A stretch of DNA of 64,000 nucleotides from Fen-999 sp041480065 (GTDB lineage: Bacteria > Pseudomonadota > Gammaproteobacteria > Burkholderiales > Rhodocyclaceae). Shown here in pieces: positions 8,409 through 17,496 of the stretch (position 1 is its first letter; every line of letters starts with the position of its first letter). The notes beneath the pieces were generated by a model. The model ran no database searches. It was not told the origin of the DNA and was given only the letters and a program-made list of their open reading frames with translations. The stretch lies in assembly GCA_041480065.1 (NCBI GenBank), contig JBGOZF010000009.1, positions 1 to 64,000 on the forward strand, in the 5' to 3' direction. The position numbers were made by a program, and so were the translations under genes.

Positions 8409-9097
8409 CAGCCGGGGAAGTCTTCCAAGAGGTTTTCCAGGGTCTCGCGAGCCTTATCAGGGGTACGCAAATCCCCCCGGGCGCGTCTTAGAAGATTAAA
8501 CCAGACGACCCGCCCGTCGCGGAGATCGACCAGCGACGCATAGCCAATCTGTGTTCCTCCCTGTAGGCCAAAACCGAACAGAGCTCCGATGACCATGGTC
8601 ACTACGCGCTCAGAACTCGCGTAGCTGTCGCGTACGAAAGTGAATAATGCATAGTTGGCGCCAGTCTTGGCACGTATCGCGTCGACGCCGTCGCCAAGTG
8701 TCCAATCAAACTGGCCGTCCTTGCTGGGCAGGCGCCAGGGGCGGATGTAGTGATGCAAGGCGATTGAATTGCCGACCGCGCCGTGAAGGCGGTTGAAGTC
8801 TTCAACCACCTCGTCGCCATCGTCGTCAAGCTGCAGCATTTCGACGCCGAGGGCATCCTTCTTGGCCTGGTAGGCAGACTTCAGGTGATCGAGCGCCCGG
8901 GAGGTCCATTCGGCCTGTGGTTCCAGTATGCCGCCGGCACTGATGGAAAACAGTTCCACATCCATGGGCGTCAGCACAACCTTGGCGCCGGACGGCACCT
9001 TCTTGAACCCGTCTGCCAAGGCCGCCTGAGCCAGTGCCACCGACGGCAAGAGCGCCACCATGACGCCGAGCACTGCGCCACGCCACCATGCCAACAT
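8408..9097 (-). CDS. Secreted hypothetical protein (GNA1162-like context)
   Basis: A 229-residue protein with a cleavable signal peptide (hydrophobic to ALAQA, about residue 25). The body has VVLTPMDVELFSISAGG and YALFTFVRDSYASSERVV, and a glycine-rich ALFGFGLQGGTQIGYASLVDL. I do not assign a family with certainty; the layout of a secreted protein reporting parameters of an envelope stress or curli-like lipoprotein is only a guess. A good ribosome site (AAGGGAGA) precedes the ATG. First gene of the operon with the M48 protease; its stop overlaps the protease start. Confidence 0.6.
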   Translation of the reverse strand: MLAWWRGAVLGVMVALLPSVALAQAALADGFKKVPSGAKVVLTPMDVELFSISAGGILEPQAEWTSRALDHLKSAYQAKKDALGVEMLQLDDDGDEVVEDFNRLHGAVGNSIALHHYIRPWRLPSKDGQFDWTLGDGVDAIRAKTGANYALFTFVRDSYASSERVVTMVIGALFGFGLQGGTQIGYASLVDLRDGRVVWFNLLRRARGDLRTPDKARETLENLLEDFPG

Positions 9098-9228
9098 GAT
9101 GAATCTCCCTTTTCTTCCCTTAAAGACGGCTCTTCAAGAAAACGGACGCACGGCCGGAAATCTCTGTCGTATTGCCTCGTTTCGTACCGCTGCGCCCATC
9201 TATTCGATAGTGTTCAACCGCCGGCCGA

Positions 9229-10485
9229 TTATGCCTTCAAACTGCCCTGCGCCTCATAGGGCGTCGGATCAATGGCGGGCACGCGACCACCAACCAGATC
9301 GGCCAGGAGCTTGCCGGTCCCGCAGGCCATGGTCCAGCCCAGTGTGCCATGGCCGGTGTTGAGAAACAGGTTGGCGAATCGTGTGGCGCCGACCAGCGGA
9401 ACATTGCCGGGCGTCGCCGGGCGCAGGCCCGCCCAATACTCGATATCCCGGCATGCGGCAATGCGGGGGAAGATCTCGAAAGTGCGACGAACGATGGACT
9501 GGCAACGGACCGTGCTCACCGAGGTGTCGTAACCGGCGAACTCCGCCGTCCCCGCCACCCGCAAACGCTTGCCCAGGCGGGAAAACACGATCTTGCGGCC
9601 GTCGTCGGTCAGACTCACGGTCGGCGCCGCGTCGCCGACAGTCAGCGTCGCCGAATATCCCTTGGCCGGATAGACCGCCAGACGCATGCCCAGCGACCGC
9701 AGGAGGAGCGGCGTATAGCTGCCCAAGGCAGCGACATAGACATCGCCAACCACTGTTTCCCCATGCGACAAACGGATACCGGCCACCCTGCCTGCTTCGC
9801 TCTGCAAGTGCTCCGCTGTCGCCCCGTACCGAAAGGTGACGCCACGGGTTGCGGCGCGATCGGCCAGTTGCCGGGTGAACTGGTGGGCATCTCCGGACTC
9901 GTCGTCCGCGGTATAGGTGCCGCCGATGATCGGCACCGTCGAACCAGCCAGTGCGGGCTCGATGGCCAGGCACTCCCGGGCGCTCTTCACCACCCGGTCG
10001 CAGCCAAATTCGCGCATCAGCTCGGCTTGCGGAATCGCGTGGGCGAACTCCGCCTCGTCGGTGTAGAAGTGCAGGATGCCACGCAATTGCTGGTCGTATT
10101 CGAGGCCAAGGATCGGACGCAGATCCTTCAGCAGCGCCCGGCTGTACAAGGCAAGGCGGAGGATCGCGATCATGTTCTGTCGTGCCCGCGCCGGGGTGCA
10201 TTCACGCAGGAAGCGCAAGCCCCACGCCCATTGCGCGGGATCGGCGCGCAAACGCCACAACAGCGGCGAGTCCTCGCGGCCCAGCCAGCGCACGACCTTG
10301 CCGAGGGCACCCGGATTGGCCCAGGGTTCGGCATGGCTGGTGGAAATCTGGCCGCCGTTGGCGAAGCTTGTTTCCAATGCCGGGCCGGGTTGTCGGTCGA
10401 CAACCGTCACCTCGTGGCCCGCCTCGGCCAGATACCACGCCGAGGCGACGCCTACGAGCCCAGCCCCGAGTACAACGACGCGCAT
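9229..10485 (-). CDS. dadA: D-amino acid dehydrogenase small subunit
   Basis: A 418-residue FAD-dependent oxidoreductase. The N-terminus holds the GxGxxG Rossmann site (VVVLGAGLVGVASAWYLAE) and the DadA-specific SFANGGQISTSHAEPWANPG (about residues 40-59). The C-terminal GLRPATPGNVPLVGATR and LNTGHGTLGWTMACGTGKLLADL match the family. DadA oxidises D-amino acids such as D-alanine to oxo acids, passing electrons to the quinone pool at the inner membrane. No alanine racemase or Lrp gene is adjacent, unlike enteric dad operons. Confidence 0.92.
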   Translation of the reverse strand: MRVVVLGAGLVGVASAWYLAEAGHEVTVVDRQPGPALETSFANGGQISTSHAEPWANPGALGKVVRWLGREDSPLLWRLRADPAQWAWGLRFLRECTPARARQNMIAILRLALYSRALLKDLRPILGLEYDQQLRGILHFYTDEAEFAHAIPQAELMREFGCDRVVKSARECLAIEPALAGSTVPIIGGTYTADDESGDAHQFTRQLADRAATRGVTFRYGATAEHLQSEAGRVAGIRLSHGETVVGDVYVAALGSYTPLLLRSLGMRLAVYPAKGYSATLTVGDAAPTVSLTDDGRKIVFSRLGKRLRVAGTAEFAGYDTSVSTVRCQSIVRRTFEIFPRIAACRDIEYWAGLRPATPGNVPLVGATRFANLFLNTGHGTLGWTMACGTGKLLADLVGGRVPAIDPTPYEAQGSLKA

Positions 10486-10545
10486 GAACTTCCTCGCCTA
10501 TCCGCTCGACTAAGATGGACGGATGTTAACCGGAGGAAGACGTTT

Positions 10546-10941
10546 ATGGCCAAGATCATCAAGTCCGACGGCGAATGGCGCGAGCAACTGACGCCTACCC
10601 AGTACCAGGTCACTCGCCGCAAGGGAACCGAGCCGGCTTTCACCGGAAGGTATTGGGACTGCCACGATGCCGGTACCTACCGATGCGTCTGTTGTGGCGC
10701 ACCACTCTTCTCGTCGCTGCAGAAGTTCGATTCCGGCTGCGGCTGGCCGAGCTTCAATGCGCCGCTCGATGCCGCCGGGGTTGCCGAGGCGGACGATCCC
10801 AGCCACGGCATGCACCGCATCGAGGTCACGTGCAGCCAATGCGACGCCCATCTGGGCCACGTGTTTCCCGACGGCCCGGCACCGACCGGCTTGCGCTACT
10901 GCATAAACTCCGCCGCCCTTGAGTTTGAGGGTGGCAAGTAG
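10546..10941 (+). CDS. msrB: Peptide-methionine (R)-S-oxide reductase
   Basis: A 131-residue MsrB. Zinc-binding CxxC pairs are at C47/C50 and C96/C99, and the catalytic cysteine is C119 in LRYCINSAAL; GCGWPSF and HLGHVFPDG are family hallmarks. It repairs methionine-R-sulfoxide using thioredoxin. The ATG at 10546 follows a clear ribosome site (CGGAGGAAG). A much longer upstream reading in the same frame is antisense to dadA and is not real. Confidence 0.95.
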   Translation: MAKIIKSDGEWREQLTPTQYQVTRRKGTEPAFTGRYWDCHDAGTYRCVCCGAPLFSSLQKFDSGCGWPSFNAPLDAAGVAEADDPSHGMHRIEVTCSQCDAHLGHVFPDGPAPTGLRYCINSAALEFEGGK

Positions 10942-10996
10942 CCCGCGATGGCCTTACTATTGACGCCGCTATCTTGTGCAGGCAGGGAGAGTGGTG

Positions 10997-11800
10997 ATGA
11001 AAGCGACGCTGGTCGGGGTGGTGTTGGGACTTTGTATCCTGTCGACGGCGTCAGCGGAGGAGAACGCGCTCGTCTTCGGCGTACTCAACCAGCAGAGTCC
11101 GGCCAAGACCGCCGAGCGCTGGAATCCGATCCTGCGCTACCTTTCCGAGACCACCGGCCTGCAATTCCGTCTCAAGATGGGTGCCACCGTCCAGGAAACC
11201 GATGCCATGATGGGCCGTGGCGAATTCGACCTCGCGTTTACAAACCACAGCTTCCGCAAGGAATATGACGGCACCTACAAGGTCATCGCCCGCTGGGCCG
11301 GCGGCCCGATTTATGGCGTGATCGCCGTCAACGCCGACAGCCCGATCAAGACACTGAAGGGACTTGCCGGCAAACGGATTGCCTTCCCCTCCAAGGGCGC
11401 ATTCGTTGCCTACGCCGTGCCCATGGCGGCGCTGCAGGCGGCTGGGGTCACCGTGCAACCGATACTCGCCGGCAATCAGGAAGGCGCTCTCGCCCAATTG
11501 AAAGCGCGGCAAGTGGAGGCGGTCGCGGCGAACTCGCGGTTCCTGACGCAGTACGCTGCCCAGCAGGGCCTGCAATACCGGGAGCTGTTCACGTCGGAAG
11601 CCTACGCCGATCTGCCTGTGATCATCCACCCGAGAGTACCCAAGGCGCAGGCCGACGCCATTCGCAATGCGCTGCTCGGGATGAAGCAGGATCCCCGTGC
11701 GGCAGCGGTATTGGCAGCGAGTTCGTCTTCCGGCTTCGACGCAGCCAGCGACCGTGACTATGACAACGCGCGCAGGATTTACGCAAAGATTCCCGAATGA
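10997..11800 (+). CDS. PhnD-like periplasmic phosphonate/phosphite-type binding protein
   Basis: A 267-residue secreted protein with a signal peptide ending STASA (about residue 21). The FGVLNQQSPAKTAERWNPIL start, AFTNHSF and later AGNQEGALAQLKARQVEAVA fit the PhnD/DUF3417-like periplasmic binding family (PF12974). I prefer the ATG at 10997 over 10976 because GGGAG lies just upstream and it gives a normal signal peptide. Its stop overlaps the histidine kinase start (ATGA). No ABC permease or ATPase follows, so it is probably a sensory co-receptor rather than part of an importer. Confidence 0.8.
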   Translation: MKATLVGVVLGLCILSTASAEENALVFGVLNQQSPAKTAERWNPILRYLSETTGLQFRLKMGATVQETDAMMGRGEFDLAFTNHSFRKEYDGTYKVIARWAGGPIYGVIAVNADSPIKTLKGLAGKRIAFPSKGAFVAYAVPMAALQAAGVTVQPILAGNQEGALAQLKARQVEAVAANSRFLTQYAAQQGLQYRELFTSEAYADLPVIIHPRVPKAQADAIRNALLGMKQDPRAAAVLAASSSSGFDAASDRDYDNARRIYAKIPE

Positions 11801-13251
11801 TCCTCGGCCGCCTGAGCCTGCTTTGGCGCATTCGGTTGCTGACGGCGATCGTCGTCGCGTCGGTCTCGCTGTTTGGACTGGCCATGGTGATCTACGAGCG
11901 GGTCAACTCGAACCAGAAGGAGTTTCGCGATACCGCTGCGAGCATCGTGCTCGCCCTGATGCCGATGCTGCAGAACACGCTGGTGGTCGGCGATCTGGCC
12001 ACAACACAGCAAACATTCGACGCCATCGTCCGGCAGGAATCCGTCAAACGCATCGTCCTGCTCTCTCCCGGTGACCAGCGCATGGTGATCGAAGCCGCCG
12101 ATTCGCCCGCCACGGTCCGCCCCAGCCGGCCGCCCGAGTGGTTCGTTTCCCTGCTCGGCGCTCGTGCGCTCGTCCGCCTGGAGCCGATAGTGGTTGGTGG
12201 TACCGAATACGGCACGCTTCGGATCGAGATGTCCCAGGGCAAGCTTATGCACGACCTCTGGCAGTCAACGATGCTGTTCGTCATCGTTGGCTTCATTTGT
12301 CTGGCAGGCATTGTCGTGGTCATGGGACTCGCATTGCGCCGTGGTCTGGAGCCCCTTCAGTTGGTCACCGACAGCGCCCGCCGCCTGGCCGCCGGCGACT
12401 GGTCGGAACGGATTGCCCCGGTACGCGTCCCCGAAGTCGCCGTGGTGGCCGACGCCTTCAACCAGATGGCGGACAACATCGCCCGCCGCGAAGCGGATCT
12501 GGTGCGCGCCAAGGAAGCCGCCGAGGCGGCCAACCGGGCCAAGGCCACCTTTCTCGGTACCATGAGCCACGAAATACGCACGCCGTTGAATGGCATCATG
12601 GGCATGACCGATCTGGTGCTGGCCTCGCAACTGACCGAGGAGCAACGCGGTTACCTGGACTTGGTCAAGAGTTCGGCCGACACGCTGCTGGCCATTCTCA
12701 ACGACATTCTCGACTATTCGAATATCGACGCCGGCCGCCTGTCGCTGGCGTCCTCGCCGGTGAACCTGGCGGATATCGCAAATGACGTCATCGGTCAGTT
12801 TGCGTTCAGATGCCGAAACAAGAATCTGGCGACAAGGATGTCGATCTCACCCGATCCCCTGCCTCTAGTGGTAGGCGATGCTGGTCGGCTGAGCCAGGTC
12901 CTGACCAACTTGTACGGCAATGCCATCAAGTTCACCCAGTTTGGTGAAGTCGTGCTCACCATCAACGTGGAAGCCCGCGACCCGACGACCTGCCATGTCG
13001 AAATTGCCGTGTCCGACACCGGCATCGGCATCGCGCCCGAGAACCTGCAAAGCATTTTCGACCCTTTTTCCCAGGCCGACGGCTCCATCACCCGACGCTT
13101 TGGCGGCGCCGGCCTCGGGCTCGCCATCAGCCGCCGTATCGTGGAGATGATGGGAGGCCAACTGACGGTCGAAAGCACACTCGGAAGTGGCAGTACGTTC
13201 CGCGTCAGCCTCGATATGGCAATTGCCGCGGAACCCCAGACTTCGCCGTAA
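11797..13251 (+). CDS. Membrane histidine kinase paired with PhnD-like protein
   Basis: A 484-residue sensor kinase. Membrane segments lie at about 12-32 and 155-180, flanking a periplasmic domain. HAMP follows (RRLAAGDWSERIAPV), then HisKA with the phospho-accepting His in TMSHEIRTPLNG (about residue 260), and HATPase_c with N, G1 and G2 boxes (YGNAIKFT, DTGIGIAP, GGAGLGLAISRRIVEMM). There is no receiver domain in the protein and no response regulator gene beside it, so its partner is unlinked. The 255 bp that follow hold a possible TTGACA element at 13294 and no convincing gene. Confidence 0.9.
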   Translation: MILGRLSLLWRIRLLTAIVVASVSLFGLAMVIYERVNSNQKEFRDTAASIVLALMPMLQNTLVVGDLATTQQTFDAIVRQESVKRIVLLSPGDQRMVIEAADSPATVRPSRPPEWFVSLLGARALVRLEPIVVGGTEYGTLRIEMSQGKLMHDLWQSTMLFVIVGFICLAGIVVVMGLALRRGLEPLQLVTDSARRLAAGDWSERIAPVRVPEVAVVADAFNQMADNIARREADLVRAKEAAEAANRAKATFLGTMSHEIRTPLNGIMGMTDLVLASQLTEEQRGYLDLVKSSADTLLAILNDILDYSNIDAGRLSLASSPVNLADIANDVIGQFAFRCRNKNLATRMSISPDPLPLVVGDAGRLSQVLTNLYGNAIKFTQFGEVVLTINVEARDPTTCHVEIAVSDTGIGIAPENLQSIFDPFSQADGSITRRFGGAGLGLAISRRIVEMMGGQLTVESTLGSGSTFRVSLDMAIAAEPQTSP

Positions 13252-13506
13252 CGCGGAGTCCGCCCCATGATATGGCTAAGGACATATCTCCGGTTGACAA
13301 GAACAAGTCAGTACCGTCATGATCCTGAGCGTCACATGCTTAGCCTTTTGTCCTACTCGCAGACTCGGGAACTGATTCGCAGCAGACAGTCACTACGCGC
13401 CGCGGCGCTCGAGACTCGCGCCGCCGAGATCTGTTCGGCGTGACGACCCGATACCACGCGAGAACCGCGCAATGACCTCCTTACACTTCATCCCGAAACC
13501 CAGCCA

Positions 13507-13854
13507 ATGGTAACGCTCTACGGAATCCGCAACTGCGACACCATGAAGAAAGCCATTGCTTGGTGCGATGAGCGTAAGGTCGCATATACCTTCCACGATT
13601 ACAGGAAACAGGGGGTGCCGCGCGAACGCCTGGTTGCCTGGTGCCGGGCGCTTGGCTGGAAGACGCTGGTCAACACCCGGGGACCCACTTTCCGAAAACT
13701 TGCGCCCGAGCAGCAGCAGATTTCCACGCAAAGCCAGGCAGTGGCGTTGATGTTGGCGTTTCCGAGCCTGATACGGCGACCGGTCGTCGAAACCGACGGG
13801 GGCCAATTGCTGGTGGGCTTTGACCCGGCAATGTTCGCCAGTTTCGTCAAATGA
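13507..13854 (+). CDS. ArsC/Spx-family thioredoxin-fold protein (YffB-like)
   Basis: A 115-residue protein with the ArsC-family fold: MVTLYGIRNCDTMKKA has a single N-terminal cysteine (C10) in the CDT context of YffB, and TRGPTFRKL corresponds to the conserved Arg region. Family members act as glutathione- or thioredoxin-dependent reductases, though YffB itself has no settled substrate. It is not a classical arsenate reductase operon; no ars genes are near. The start is the ATG at 13507. Its stop lies 65 nt upstream of the peroxidase. Confidence 0.85.
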   Translation: MVTLYGIRNCDTMKKAIAWCDERKVAYTFHDYRKQGVPRERLVAWCRALGWKTLVNTRGPTFRKLAPEQQQISTQSQAVALMLAFPSLIRRPVVETDGGQLLVGFDPAMFASFVK

Positions 13855-13918
13855 CCGGCATCCCGCATCCGATGTCGTGGCGCCTGAATCCATCGCAGAG
13901 GTGAAGCGGGCTCGATCC

Positions 13919-14932
13919 ATGGTCTACCTGAAGCACTATCTCGCGGTCGCCCTGCTCGTCGTTTCGGTCCTGTGGCTGATCCCCAACGACGGCAACCCGC
14001 GCATACCGCCTTCGCCGGCCGCGGCGTCCGAACCGAGTAAAGGCTTGGAGCCGATTTCCCCGCTGCCCCGCACCATCGACCTGCCGGCAGCGAAACTGTC
14101 GCTCGGCGAACGCCTGTTCCGCGATACCAGGCTTTCCCGCGACGACACGATCGCCTGTTCGACCTGCCACGATCTGAACCAGGGCGGCACCGATCGACGG
14201 CAGTTCTCGAAAGGCGTCGGCGGCACAGTCGGCTCCATCAATGCCCCAACCGTCTTCAACAGCGGCTTCAACTTCGTCCAGTTCTGGGATGGACGTGCCG
14301 CCACCCTGGAGGAACAGGCTGCGGGGCCCATCAACAATCCGATCGAAATGGCCTCGAACTGGGAGCAGGTCCTGACGAAGCTGCGAGCGGACGCTGGATA
14401 CCGCGCGGACTTCGCCCGTATCTATCCCGATGGATTGACTGCCATCAACGTCGCCGATGCCATCGCCACCTTCGAGCGATCGCTGGTGACGCCGGATTCG
14501 CCGTTCGATCGTTACTTGCGCGGCGACACCAACGCACTGACGGCCGACGAACGCGAAGGCTACCGGCGCTTCAAGGACTACGGCTGCTCCAGTTGCCATC
14601 AGGGCGTCAACATCGGCGGTAATCTGTTTCAGCAATTCGGCGTCATGGGCGACTATTTTGCCGGCAAACGAGCACTCACCGATGCCGACCAGGGACGCTA
14701 CAACGTCACCAGGCGCGAGGAGGACCGTCACGTATTCAAGGTTCCCGGTTTGCGCAATGTCGCGTTGACGGCGCCCTATTTCCACGACGGTTCGGCGCAA
14801 ACGCTGGAGGATGCCGTCGCCATCATGGGCCGTTTCCAACTCGGCCGCGAACTTTCCGACGAGGACAGGCGACTGATCGTCGCATTCCTGCACACTCTGA
14901 CCGGTCGCTGGAAGGGACAGGCGCTGCAATGA
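13919..14932 (+). CDS. Di-haem cytochrome c peroxidase (CcpA/MauG family)
   Basis: A 337-residue exported protein. A membrane-spanning signal (AVALLVVSVLWLI) is followed by the peroxidase-haem domain with ACSTCH (about 79-83) and the electron-transfer haem domain with GCSSCH (about 222-226). IMGRFQLGRELSDEDRRLIVAFL near the end is the usual CCP C-terminal helix. Such enzymes reduce hydrogen peroxide in the periplasm or, as in MauG, oxidise a partner. I chose the ATG at 13919 because it gives a normal leader; the reading from 13820 overlaps the previous gene. Its stop overlaps the next gene as ATGA, coupling it to a c-di-GMP protein. Confidence 0.9.
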   Translation: MVYLKHYLAVALLVVSVLWLIPNDGNPRIPPSPAAASEPSKGLEPISPLPRTIDLPAAKLSLGERLFRDTRLSRDDTIACSTCHDLNQGGTDRRQFSKGVGGTVGSINAPTVFNSGFNFVQFWDGRAATLEEQAAGPINNPIEMASNWEQVLTKLRADAGYRADFARIYPDGLTAINVADAIATFERSLVTPDSPFDRYLRGDTNALTADEREGYRRFKDYGCSSCHQGVNIGGNLFQQFGVMGDYFAGKRALTDADQGRYNVTRREEDRHVFKVPGLRNVALTAPYFHDGSAQTLEDAVAIMGRFQLGRELSDEDRRLIVAFLHTLTGRWKGQALQ

Positions 14933-17496
14933 CCGTCTCCTCAGGCAGTCGCGCCTGGATCGCCTTGGCCGGCATCGCTGGCGCGGTTCTACTGCTGACC
15001 TGGATCTTCCTGCGCGCCGATGCGGTGTCGCCCCAAGCGCACTTCCACTACAGCCAGCAGCTGCGGCAACTGCGGCAGGCCGATATCGAACTCAACGCCG
15101 CCATACTGGCCAGCCGATTCGATCTCCTTGCCGATTTCGATCCGCTGGTAACTCAGGTAGATACACTGCGAAACCTGACCGCGCTCACGACCAATCCGCC
15201 GGGCTTCCTCAGATCGGCAGACCGGGAGCGGATCGCCACCAGAGCCACGGAGTTGCAGGCTCTCGAAACTCAAAAGGCGGCTCTCATCGATCGCTACAAG
15301 CGGGAAATCTCGGTACTGAGGAACTCGCTGCACTATTACCCGACCGCCGCCGCCAATTTACTGGATCGGGCGGACAACCGAGACTTCGACCGTTTCAACC
15401 GCCGCCTGCAGATGTTCATCCACACCCCCGATCCGACGCTCGGCCGCCAGCTCGAAAGCGACCGCCAGCAACTTGCTGCCGGCCCCATGCGCCAGGTCGA
15501 TACCGGCGGCAATCTGGATCATCTGTTGCGGCATGCACAAGTCATACTGGCGCGCCAGCCGGTGGTCGACGAACTGACCCGCAGCGTTCTCAACGTACCG
15601 ACCATCGAGGTCGAGGAAGATCTGGCCCGGCTCTACTCCGCCGGTCACCAGCAGGCGACGGACGACTCGGCGCATTTCCGGGTCCTGCTCTACCTCGCGG
15701 CGCTGTTGCTGGTGGGCTACCTGGCCTTCTACTTCAACTCACTGGAGAAAACGCGCCGGGCCCTGGCCACCGCGCACAAGGATCTCGGCGAACGCTTCGA
15801 GGCGCAGCGAAAGGCCGAAGAAAAGACCCGTCTTTATGCCACCGTGTTCACCAATGCCTGCGAGGGCATGGTGATTACCGACAGCGACAACCGCATCGCC
15901 GCGGTCAACCCGGCCTTCGCCGCCATCACCGGCTACAGCCAGGAGGAAGTCGTCGGCCAGAAACCGCAGTTGCTCCGCTCCGGCAGACACGACAGCAACT
16001 TCTACCGCCAGATGTGGAGCCAGCTCGGCGACTTGAGCCAATGGCGCGGAGAAATCTGGAACCGGCGCAAGAACGGCGAGGTGTATCCGGAATGGCTGTC
16101 GATTACGGTGGTGCGCGACGCCGAAGGCGCTGCCGCCAACTACATCGGCATCTTCTCTGACGTGTCCGAGCGCAAGGAGGCGGAGGCACGCATACATCAC
16201 CTGGCCCATCACGACGCCCTCACCGATCTGCCCAATCGCATCCTGCTGCACGACCGCCTGGACCAGGCCATCCTGCTGTCAAAGCGCAGCAACCGGCGCA
16301 CCGCGGTGCTCTTCCTCGACCTCGATCGCTTCAAGAACATCAACGACAGTCTCGGCCACGATATCGGCGACAGCCTGCTGATCCAGGTCTCCGAGCGTTG
16401 CGCTTCCGTCATGCGGGAAACGGATACCATCTCGCGCCAGGGTGGCGACGAGTTCGTCATCGTTCTGCCGGACCTCGAGCAGAGCCAGGACGCCGCCCAG
16501 GTGGCACGCAAGCTCACACGTTCGCTCGACAAGCCTTTCATGCTGGGCGGCCACGAATTGACCATCACCGGCAGCATCGGCATCGCCCTCTATCCGGACG
16601 ACGGCCAGACGGCATCCGAACTCCTCAAGAACGCCGACGCCGCCATGTACCGGACCAAGGCCGAAGGCCGCAACGGCTTCCAGTTCTACTCGGCCGACAT
16701 GAACGTCGTCTCGCTCGGCGACCTGTTGATGGAGAGCCAACTGCGCGGCGCCATCGAACGCGGCGAGATGCTGCTGGACTTCCAGCCCAAGGTCAGCGCC
16801 GCCACCAATGCCGCGGTCGGCATCGAGGCGCTGCTCCGCTGGCGGCATCCGCAACAGGGGTTCATCCCGCCCGACCGCTTCATTCCGGTAGCGGAGGAAT
16901 CCGGTCTCATCGGCCCGATCGGCGAATGGGTGATCCACACCGTTTGCCGCCAACTTCGGCTGTGGATCGACGCCGGCCTGCGCGTGCTGCCTGTCTCCGT
17001 CAACATCTCGGCCCACCAGTTCGCGCATCAGGACCTTGTCAAGCTGGTCGGCGACGCGCTCCTGATGAATCGCCTGCCGGCCGAACTGCTGGAACTGGAA
17101 CTGACGGAAACCCTGCTGATGCACGACATTCACCGGGCCGCGCTGGTTCTCGGACAGTTGCGAAAGATGAGCATCCGCCTGGCCATCGACGATTTCGGCA
17201 CCGGCTACTCGTCGCTGAGCTATCTCAAGCAGTTTCCGGTGCAGGTGCTGAAGATCGACCAGTCCTTCGTCAAGGACATCGGCGCCGGCGGCGAGGCGGT
17301 GAAGATCGCCGGCGCCATCATCGCCCTGGCACACGGCATGGAACTCGAGGTCGTTGCCGAGGGTGTCGAGACAGAAGTCCAGCGCGGCTATCTGGCGAGC
17401 CATGGCTGCGACCAGTTCCAGGGCTACCTGTTCGGCTACCCGATGGCCGTCGAACAAACGACCGAGTGGCTGGCTGCCCTGCAGCGAAAGCGCTAG
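14929..17496 (+). CDS. DAHL-PAS-GGDEF-EAL c-di-GMP signalling protein
   Basis: An 855-residue inner-membrane protein. A first membrane helix (about 8-27) and a second (about 246-268) bracket an all-helical periplasmic region with DAHL-domain character. PAS is at about 300-420, GGDEF at 425-590 (RQGGDEFVIVLPD, with RETD as product-inhibition site), and EAL at 600-850 (GIEALLRW, IDDFGTGYSS). All catalytic motifs look intact, so it may make or break c-di-GMP. It is translationally coupled to the di-haem peroxidase upstream, suggesting that the periplasmic domain reads peroxidase or redox state. It converges on the M20 gene with a 4 nt overlap. Confidence 0.9.
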   Translation: MTVSSGSRAWIALAGIAGAVLLLTWIFLRADAVSPQAHFHYSQQLRQLRQADIELNAAILASRFDLLADFDPLVTQVDTLRNLTALTTNPPGFLRSADRERIATRATELQALETQKAALIDRYKREISVLRNSLHYYPTAAANLLDRADNRDFDRFNRRLQMFIHTPDPTLGRQLESDRQQLAAGPMRQVDTGGNLDHLLRHAQVILARQPVVDELTRSVLNVPTIEVEEDLARLYSAGHQQATDDSAHFRVLLYLAALLLVGYLAFYFNSLEKTRRALATAHKDLGERFEAQRKAEEKTRLYATVFTNACEGMVITDSDNRIAAVNPAFAAITGYSQEEVVGQKPQLLRSGRHDSNFYRQMWSQLGDLSQWRGEIWNRRKNGEVYPEWLSITVVRDAEGAAANYIGIFSDVSERKEAEARIHHLAHHDALTDLPNRILLHDRLDQAILLSKRSNRRTAVLFLDLDRFKNINDSLGHDIGDSLLIQVSERCASVMRETDTISRQGGDEFVIVLPDLEQSQDAAQVARKLTRSLDKPFMLGGHELTITGSIGIALYPDDGQTASELLKNADAAMYRTKAEGRNGFQFYSADMNVVSLGDLLMESQLRGAIERGEMLLDFQPKVSAATNAAVGIEALLRWRHPQQGFIPPDRFIPVAEESGLIGPIGEWVIHTVCRQLRLWIDAGLRVLPVSVNISAHQFAHQDLVKLVGDALLMNRLPAELLELELTETLLMHDIHRAALVLGQLRKMSIRLAIDDFGTGYSSLSYLKQFPVQVLKIDQSFVKDIGAGGEAVKIAGAIIALAHGMELEVVAEGVETEVQRGYLASHGCDQFQGYLFGYPMAVEQTTEWLAALQRKR

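Noticed and set aside
13336..13443. A 35-codon open frame between the kinase and the ArsC-like gene
   Set aside because: No ribosome site, no recognisable composition; chance frame.
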